From contig NZ_NCJH01000008.1 of NCBI RefSeq assembly GCF_002278925.1, forward strand, positions 62,001 to 126,000: a DNA stretch of 64,000 nucleotides. The letters are read 5' to 3'. Below, piece by piece: positions 58,207-64,000 of this stretch; position 1 is the first letter of the stretch, and every line of letters starts with the position of its first letter. The notes beneath the pieces are model-generated. The model searched no databases, was not told where the DNA came from, and saw nothing but the letters and a program-made list of their open reading frames with translations. The DNA is from Polaromonas sp. 39-63-25. GTDB taxonomy: Bacteria > Pseudomonadota > Gammaproteobacteria > Burkholderiales > Burkholderiaceae_C. Made by a program: the position numbers and the translations under genes.

Positions 58207-58264
58207 GATGCTATTTATTTGATAGCTGGTTGCGCCCGCCATCAAAGGGCTGAAGGCCTAAAAC
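58207..58264 (+). repeat. Dispersed repeat family A, copy 7
   Basis: GCTATTTATTTGATAGCTGGTTGCGCCCGCC, then AAAGGGCTGAAGGCCTAAAAC, follows eutC by about 33 bases and matches the copy at 43897 closely. Confidence 0.82.
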
Positions 58265-58354
58265 GTTCCATATCGCATTCGGAACTTGTCATGGCGACTT
58301 TCTATTTATCGGGAATGTTCGATGTCCGATAGCTTGCGTGCGCCACGCATCACG

Positions 58355-58380
58355 CCAGGCGCTCGCCGCCTGGAATTTTT
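58355..58380 (+). terminator. Intrinsic terminator downstream of eutBC
   Basis: CCAGGCG (58355-58361) pairs with CGCCTGG (58367-58373), followed by AATTTTT. It lies 180 bases after eutC and before the convergent lipoprotein gene. Confidence 0.75.
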
Positions 58381-58417
58381 GATCGTCAACACGGAAACAC
58401 AGGCGCCCGCCGCTGGG

Positions 58418-59116
58418 TTATTGGGCGACCGTCGGCTTAGTCCGCGGCCTGCAGCCATCGGCCACCCCCGTTTCTGTCGCCGCCGACGCCTCTTTCTCTT
58501 TATCTGTTAGCCAGCGCACTCGCACCCAGATCTGACCGCTGTTGTTCTCGTAGAAAAAAGTAGGGTGCGAGGCAGGTCCTTTTGCATCATTGGGGTAGAG
58601 CGACAGGGCGCCGTCCTCCTTCGCCACGAAAATAACGCTGTCGCACTCTTCGCACTCTTTCTTGATGGCCGCTCCGATATCGACGCTTTGGTATTCCCGT
58701 CTGTCCAGGCCAGGACCCCGCTCGACGACCGCCGCAATCAGGCTGAACCACAAGCCCCCCTCATGTCGCTTGTAGCTCTCAAAAAGATTCATGAGTCGGT
58801 TCCCGGGGTCACCGTAAGGCGGTTTATTGACGATGCCCTTGTCGAACCAGACTTGATGCGGGGGAACGGTCAGCCTGTAGGCTGCCTGTTTCTTCACAGT
58901 TACGCCTGTGTCGGACCACCACTGGTCGGCGCGTACAAGCGCGAGGCACTCATCGCCCGGGGCGGCAAGGGCGCCCGCCGACAAGCAGCCCGGCACCCCG
59001 GCCTCGACGGGCTTGGGTGAGTCATAGGACGTCGGTTCATACCGAACCGCAGCACAGCCGGTCAGGGTCGCGGTAACTACCAGGACCGCGGGGAGCAAGA
59101 TATTGCGAACTTTCAT
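58418..59116 (-). CDS. Putative lipoprotein of unknown function
   Basis: A 232-residue predicted lipoprotein: MKVRNILLPAVLVVTATLTGC is the signal with lipobox LTGC. The mature part contains CLSAGALAAPGDECLALVRA and a KKECEECDS cluster, four cysteines that could form disulfides, and WFDKGIVNKPPYGDPGNRLM. I do not recognise the family. It begins two bases after the stop of the DUF2235 gene, so the two are cotranscribed. That layout resembles phospholipase effector/immunity lipoprotein pairs, but no type VI genes are in the window. Confidence 0.7.
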   Translation of the reverse strand: MKVRNILLPAVLVVTATLTGCAAVRYEPTSYDSPKPVEAGVPGCLSAGALAAPGDECLALVRADQWWSDTGVTVKKQAAYRLTVPPHQVWFDKGIVNKPPYGDPGNRLMNLFESYKRHEGGLWFSLIAAVVERGPGLDRREYQSVDIGAAIKKECEECDSVIFVAKEDGALSLYPNDAKGPASHPTFFYENNSGQIWVRVRWLTDKEKEASAATETGVADGCRPRTKPTVAQ

Positions 59117-59118
59117 GG

Positions 59119-60552
59119 CTATTTCCCCTGGCAATCTGGATCTTCACGTACGTCCACGATGGCCGCGGTGCCTGTCGGGCATTGATCTCCCGTTTCGACA
59201 GATTGTGTGAGTCGGCCGTGCGCGTCCAGGCTGTTGAGTTGCGGCTTCGCCATCTTCAGGCATGCGCGGCCAGGCTTTCGCAACTGCAACTGACTGTTTT
59301 CATGCGATCTCACGGGAACAAATTTCCGCCTTTCAAACACCGATGGGTGCACGCACAGCCGGTTCACCAGGCTGGCGTCGCTGCGCACGTACGCCACCAG
59401 GTCGCGGTTGATCGAATGATAGATGGCCGAGAAAGCCCCGGCCTCGGGGTTGTGACTTGTGCCAAAGCGATCCTCCGGCACTTTGGTTCCTGTTGGCACC
59501 AGATCCACGTTGGCCTTGCGCATTTCCTCAAGCATCCAGTTCAAGCTCACCCCGCTCATGCGTGCGTCTGCGTACCCACCACCCACGTCAGAATGGGCAC
59601 CCGCAAACCACACCTCGCGAAGTCGACCAGGCCGCACGTTGCCGCGCTCGTCGAGAATGGGAGGGCGCTCGGCGGGTGAACATCCGGCCACAAGGTGCCG
59701 GCGCGTCAGGAGCTGCGGGGTAAAAATCCATTCGCGATTGTCATCAATTGACATGGCGTGAAACGCATAGTGAACATTGCACAGCTTGTCGCCGTACCGC
59801 GAATTCGCGTTATCGACGTCCGCGAGGTGCTGCTGAATCTGGGCTTTATGGCTGATCCGGCTCAGCCAGTTGGGTGCGCCAAGTGCTTCCACGGTGTCCC
59901 AAAGTCCAAGCACTTGCACTTCCACAGCCGGCGCCGGACCCAACTTGCGTGTCCGAGGATCCACTTTCCCCAACTTTCGTGTCTGAAGATCTTCTTGCAC
60001 ACGTTGACGCCGCAATGGCTCGTACTGGGCAGGGTAGTCGCTCTCGACCTTGACCAGCTCGTAGACCTCTTCCGCCACGTCCACGTGGGTCCGGTTGTTG
60101 GGTTTGTCGGGCAAGCCAGCGTGGTACAGCAGCGAGTTCAGTACCCGCGCGGCATACGCCCCGCGGCTGAAGCCAAACAGGTACACCTTGTCTCCCGGGC
60201 GGTGGTGCTTTAAAAGAAAACCATAGGCGATGCGAACCCGCTCACCGAGCCCGTAGCCAGTGGCCATGCCCGCAATGTCGGCGCGTGTCCCAACGCCTTC
60301 GATGTACAAGGTAGTGAGGTCCGCGCGCCCTTGCAAGCTCACCAGTGAGTGCAGTCGTTTGATATTTGTATCCGACGCTTCATCGTTGTGCGTGCCGTCG
60401 AAGAAGATCGCAATATGCTGGGGCTTATCGTCTTTTGGTATACCCACTGCCTGCTTGTGCGTGATGGTGCTGCAGCCAACAATTGCGAATGCAAGGAGGC
60501 CTGACCCAAGAAGACGGAGGCTGGAGCTGATTGCCACGACCAGGATTTGCAT
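59119..60552 (-). CDS. DUF2235 (Tle1-like phospholipase fold) lipoprotein
   Basis: A 477-residue protein with an N-terminal lipoprotein signal (hydrophobic core, lipobox IVGC near residue 27). The DUF2235 alpha/beta-hydrolase domain follows: IAIFFDGTHNDEAS near 48, the nucleophile elbow YLFGFSRGAYAARVL (GFSRG), GLWDTVEALG, and HSDVGGGYAD with the acid/histidine region. Tle1 effectors of type VI secretion share this fold but normally lack a lipoprotein signal. A short duplicated motif TRKLG-..-TRKLG lies near residue 200. It is followed two bases later by a second lipoprotein gene. Confidence 0.82.
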   Translation of the reverse strand: MQILVVAISSSLRLLGSGLLAFAIVGCSTITHKQAVGIPKDDKPQHIAIFFDGTHNDEASDTNIKRLHSLVSLQGRADLTTLYIEGVGTRADIAGMATGYGLGERVRIAYGFLLKHHRPGDKVYLFGFSRGAYAARVLNSLLYHAGLPDKPNNRTHVDVAEEVYELVKVESDYPAQYEPLRRQRVQEDLQTRKLGKVDPRTRKLGPAPAVEVQVLGLWDTVEALGAPNWLSRISHKAQIQQHLADVDNANSRYGDKLCNVHYAFHAMSIDDNREWIFTPQLLTRRHLVAGCSPAERPPILDERGNVRPGRLREVWFAGAHSDVGGGYADARMSGVSLNWMLEEMRKANVDLVPTGTKVPEDRFGTSHNPEAGAFSAIYHSINRDLVAYVRSDASLVNRLCVHPSVFERRKFVPVRSHENSQLQLRKPGRACLKMAKPQLNSLDAHGRLTQSVETGDQCPTGTAAIVDVREDPDCQGK

Positions 60553-60644
60553 GGAGGTCCCCAGAAAAAGTATTCCTGGTCAATTTTCGCCGGACTCGCT
60601 TGTTGCCGCATCCTCCATTTGTGGGATGGTGCTTTGGGACGGGT

Positions 60645-60695
60645 GGCGCCGGCATGGCGCATTGGCGTGAGGCCCTGTTTGACCTCATGTCACGC
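60645..60695 (+). pseudogene. kup-like 3' fragment
   Basis: These 51 bases match kup bases 49127-49177 at 46 positions by eye and, translated, give [18 protein letters not shown] against [18 protein letters not shown] in Kup. The similarity fades on both sides. No start, stop or longer frame supports a gene. It lies between the DUF2235 gene and the globin gene in an otherwise empty 234-base gap and is best read as a remnant of a second kup copy. Confidence 0.7.
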
Positions 60696-60786
60696 CGCGG
60701 CGCGCTGAGCGGCTTGACCCGCATCAGGCGCGCCCGCTTGCAATGGCGCTTAGGGAAGCGCCGAACAAGTCCCCTGCGGCGCGCGA

Positions 60787-61179
60787 TCAGCCGGGCTCGG
60801 GCGGCCTGCTGCGTTGAATTTCTTGCCAATAGCCAGCTATTGGCTGCGAAATCCGCCTTGCCAGACCGTGCGCCAGCGTCCAGAGCAGGGCGCTGCCGAC
60901 AGTGATGTAATGCTCGTCGCGCACGCCGTACTTGACGTGCCGCGCGCCCAGCTGGCGCACCACGGGAATCATGGACTCCAGATTCGTGAGACCGTTGACG
61001 GCCGCGTTCAGCATGGACATCAACATGCGGCCCTGGTCCACCAGATCACCCTTGAACATCGGACGAAGCGAGGGGTTCAGGACAAAAAGGCGTTTGTAGA
61101 AAAGGTCGGCGGCGGTTGGGGCAATCGGGCGCACCAGGTCGAAAGTCGATTGCACCAGTTGGATCTGCTCTGAGTTCAT
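60787..61179 (-). CDS. Single-domain bacterial globin with abnormal C-terminus
   Basis: A 130-residue haem protein of the Vitreoscilla-haemoglobin/flavohaemoglobin globin type: LVRPIAPTAADLFYKRLFVLNP (helices A-B), the proximal histidine in GARHVKYGVRDEHY, and VGSALLWTLAHGL. It probably binds oxygen or nitric oxide. After about residue 110 the sequence turns into SQPIAGYWQEIQRSRPPEPG, unlike helix H, and the protein is shorter than its relatives, so the 3' end may be truncated or frameshifted. The start at 61179 follows GAGGAAACCCC. Confidence 0.8.
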   Translation of the reverse strand: MNSEQIQLVQSTFDLVRPIAPTAADLFYKRLFVLNPSLRPMFKGDLVDQGRMLMSMLNAAVNGLTNLESMIPVVRQLGARHVKYGVRDEHYITVGSALLWTLAHGLARRISQPIAGYWQEIQRSRPPEPG

Positions 61180-61356
61180 GGGGTTTCCTCGTGAAGTTTT
61201 ATGGGATGGACCCGCCTTGTCACCCAAGATCTGTGCCAGATCATTTCTTCAATGAAATCAAGGAGTTACCGAGAAGTTGCAGGAGTCAGTTGTCGGCATC
61301 CACAGACAACATTTCCGGCTAGGTAAAAAAAGGCCAGCAAAATCAGGGGTTCCGCT

Positions 61357-61376
61357 TGTCGGTGAAAACCGACAAC
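61357..61376. other. Perfect 8-bp hairpin between globin and regulator genes
   Basis: TTGTCGGT-GAAA-ACCGACAA lies about 30 bases downstream of the regulator gene on its strand, followed further on by GGCCTTTTTTT. It may be part of its terminator, or an operator for the globin gene. No other structure is clear in the 226-base gap. Confidence 0.45.
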
Positions 61377-61405
61377 GCAACACCAGAGCGTGGCCGGTGC
61401 CCGGT

Positions 61406-62752
<1,347 letters not shown>

Positions 62753-62970
62753 GGTTGCCCGTCCGGTTCAGCACTTGCCGCTGCAGGTGGCGGTGGCGCG
62801 GCTGTGGTCCGGAGAATTCTATAAGCAAAAACACCGGCGCCAGGCCAAAGCGGCAGCCACCGGCCAGCCCGCTTTTGATTGACCGATCTCATGGGCATCG
62901 CAGAGAATGCGCGCAGCACAGCCCGCTTCCGGGGCCTGCCGCGCAGACTCAACACTCTTCAACTGACCGC

Positions 62971-64000
62971 CATGAACACAGACCCTGAACCGCCTGAAGT
63001 GTTGACTGCGCCGCCTTTCGCCTCGAACACCCCCGGTGTGGAGGCCGACCCGGTCAAAGTGATCCGCGCGCTCGAAGCCCGGCAGCGGCACATGGTGAGC
63101 TTGCTGGCATCAGCCCGCGACGCGGTGCTGGAAATGAACGCGCAGGGGCTGATCACCAGCTGGAATGCCAGCGCCGAGCGCATGTTGGGCTGGACCGCCT
63201 CTGAAGCGCTGGGCCAGAACATGTGCCGGCTGATTGTGCCGCCCCAGCACCGGCAGGCGCATGAAGCCGGGCTGGCCCGCTACCTGCAGAGCGGCCAAAG
63301 CCAGCCCGTGAACCGCCTGCTGGAAATTGAGGCCTTGCACAAAAGTGGTGCGCTGGTCGCCATCGAGCTGTCCATCTTCAGCGTGGTGGTCGATGAAGAA
63401 ATCAATTTCGGCGCCTTCATCCGCGACATCTCCGGCCGCCGCTCGGCCGAGCAGGCCTTGCGCCTGTCGCAGGAGAGGTACCGCGCGGTGATCGAACATG
63501 TCAGCGAGGGCATGATCGTCATCAAGGACCAGCGTGTTGCGTTTGCCAACCCGCGTGCCGCAGAACTGGCCGGCATGTCGCTGGAAGAGATGCAGCAGAT
63601 CGGCTTCCTGCACCGTGTGCACCCCGATGACCACGCGCTGGTGCTGGACCGGCAGAACCGGCGCCTGGCGGGTGAAGCGGTGCCCAGCCGTTATGAGCTT
63701 CGCCTGCTGATGCCCGACGGTGAAGTCCGCTGGATAGGCATCAGCGTGACCGTGGTTCCCTGGGACGGCGAGCAGGCCACACTGACTTTCTTCTCGGACA
63801 TCAGCAGCCGGCGAGCCCTGGAAGAAAAGTTGCGTGACACCTTGCAGGAGCGCGAGACCGTTCTTGAAAATTCCCTGGTGGGCATTGCCTTCCTGACACC
63901 GGAAGGTGCGTTTCGCTGGTCCAACCGCGCGCTGGCCAAAATGTTCGGCCTGGCGCCCGAAGCCGGCGGGCCGACCGACTGGCGCGCGCTGTTTGCCTCA
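62971..64000 (+). CDS. Multi-PAS sensor protein (3' end cut by window)
   Basis: Open from ATG 62971 to the window end, giving 343 residues. Three PAS domains are visible: VLEMNAQGLITSWNASAERM (about 51-70), AVIEHVSEGMIVIKDQRVAF (about 171-190) with a PAC stretch ending in FFSDISSRRA, and ENSLVGIAFLTPEGAFRWSN (about 297-316). No membrane segments or signal are visible, so it is likely cytosolic. The output domain (kinase or GGDEF/EAL) lies outside the window. It is divergent from the GlrR-like regulator with a 218-base gap. Confidence 0.85.

Noticed and set aside
58286-58510. 74-codon open frame after eutC
   Set aside because: It crosses the intrinsic terminator at 58355-58380, overlaps the 3' end of the lipoprotein gene on the other strand and has no ribosome site.

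Overview
The window is chromosomal DNA of a high-GC betaproteobacterium, most likely a member of the Comamonadaceae (Polaromonas/Rhodoferax/Variovorax-like). The evidence is the gene order rpsO-pnp-qor-tpiA-secG-tRNA-Leu-nuoA..N-DUF2818-NUDIX-DUF1178, the separate nuoC and nuoD genes, and a dispersed palindromic repeat with core TATTTGATAGCTG that I recall as typical of that family. The placement is from memory and pattern reading; no search was run.

Layout. (1) 1-5.4 kb, minus strand: a truncated receiver-domain protein, a nitrate ABC transporter (nrtA-nrtB-nrtD) and an upstream NIT-ANTAR antiterminator (NasR type). The nrtA leader carries a sigma-54 promoter, an upstream NtrC-like palindrome, two short hairpins with AACG-type hexaloops and an overlapping intrinsic terminator, which is a complete-looking NasR antitermination leader. 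(2) 5.5-9.7 kb: tsaD, a small heat-shock protein, an orphan branched-chain-type substrate-binding protein and an aminotransferase. (3) 9.8-31.2 kb: the housekeeping block from rpsO to DUF1178, including all 14 complex I genes. The nuo operon is interrupted between nuoK and nuoL by a hairpin-rich, MITE-like insert. (4) 31.3-36.7 kb: glutamate dehydrogenase, an ABC exporter, an SDR dehydrogenase and a dienelactone-hydrolase-like protein.

(5) 37.0-43.8 kb is the most unusual part: five co-directional genes encoding a PqqD-like peptide-binding protein, an ATP-grasp ligase, a diaminopimelate-decarboxylase-like PLP enzyme, a urea-transporter/M23-peptidase fusion and an oligopeptide-binding lipoprotein. 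The first four overlap by 4 bases each. I do not recognise this as a described pathway; it looks like a peptide or amino-acid modification and export/uptake system. (6) 44.0-49.3 kb: YihY, then a KdpD-like kinase without the KdpD N-terminal half, a KdpE-like regulator and the potassium transporter kup. (7) 49.4-52.0 kb: a membrane AraC regulator divergent from a sterol-desaturase-type hydroxylase and an ICMT-type methyltransferase.

(8) 52.1-55.7 kb: a sulfur/persulfide operon (ArsR-rhodanese fusion, DsrE-like protein, persulfide-dioxygenase-like MBL protein, MFS transporter, exported rhodanese). Its promoter contains a perfect palindrome and seems to give a leaderless mRNA. (9) 56.0-58.2 kb: ethanolamine ammonia-lyase eutBC. 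(10) 58.4-64.0 kb: a lipoprotein plus a DUF2235 lipoprotein, a 51-bp kup-like fragment, a single-domain globin with an abnormal C-terminus, a GlrR/NtrC-type regulator and the start of a multi-PAS sensor running off the window.

Two dispersed repeat families thread through the window. One of them has been incorporated into protein-coding sequence twice: the NrtB N-terminus and the linker of the ABC exporter.
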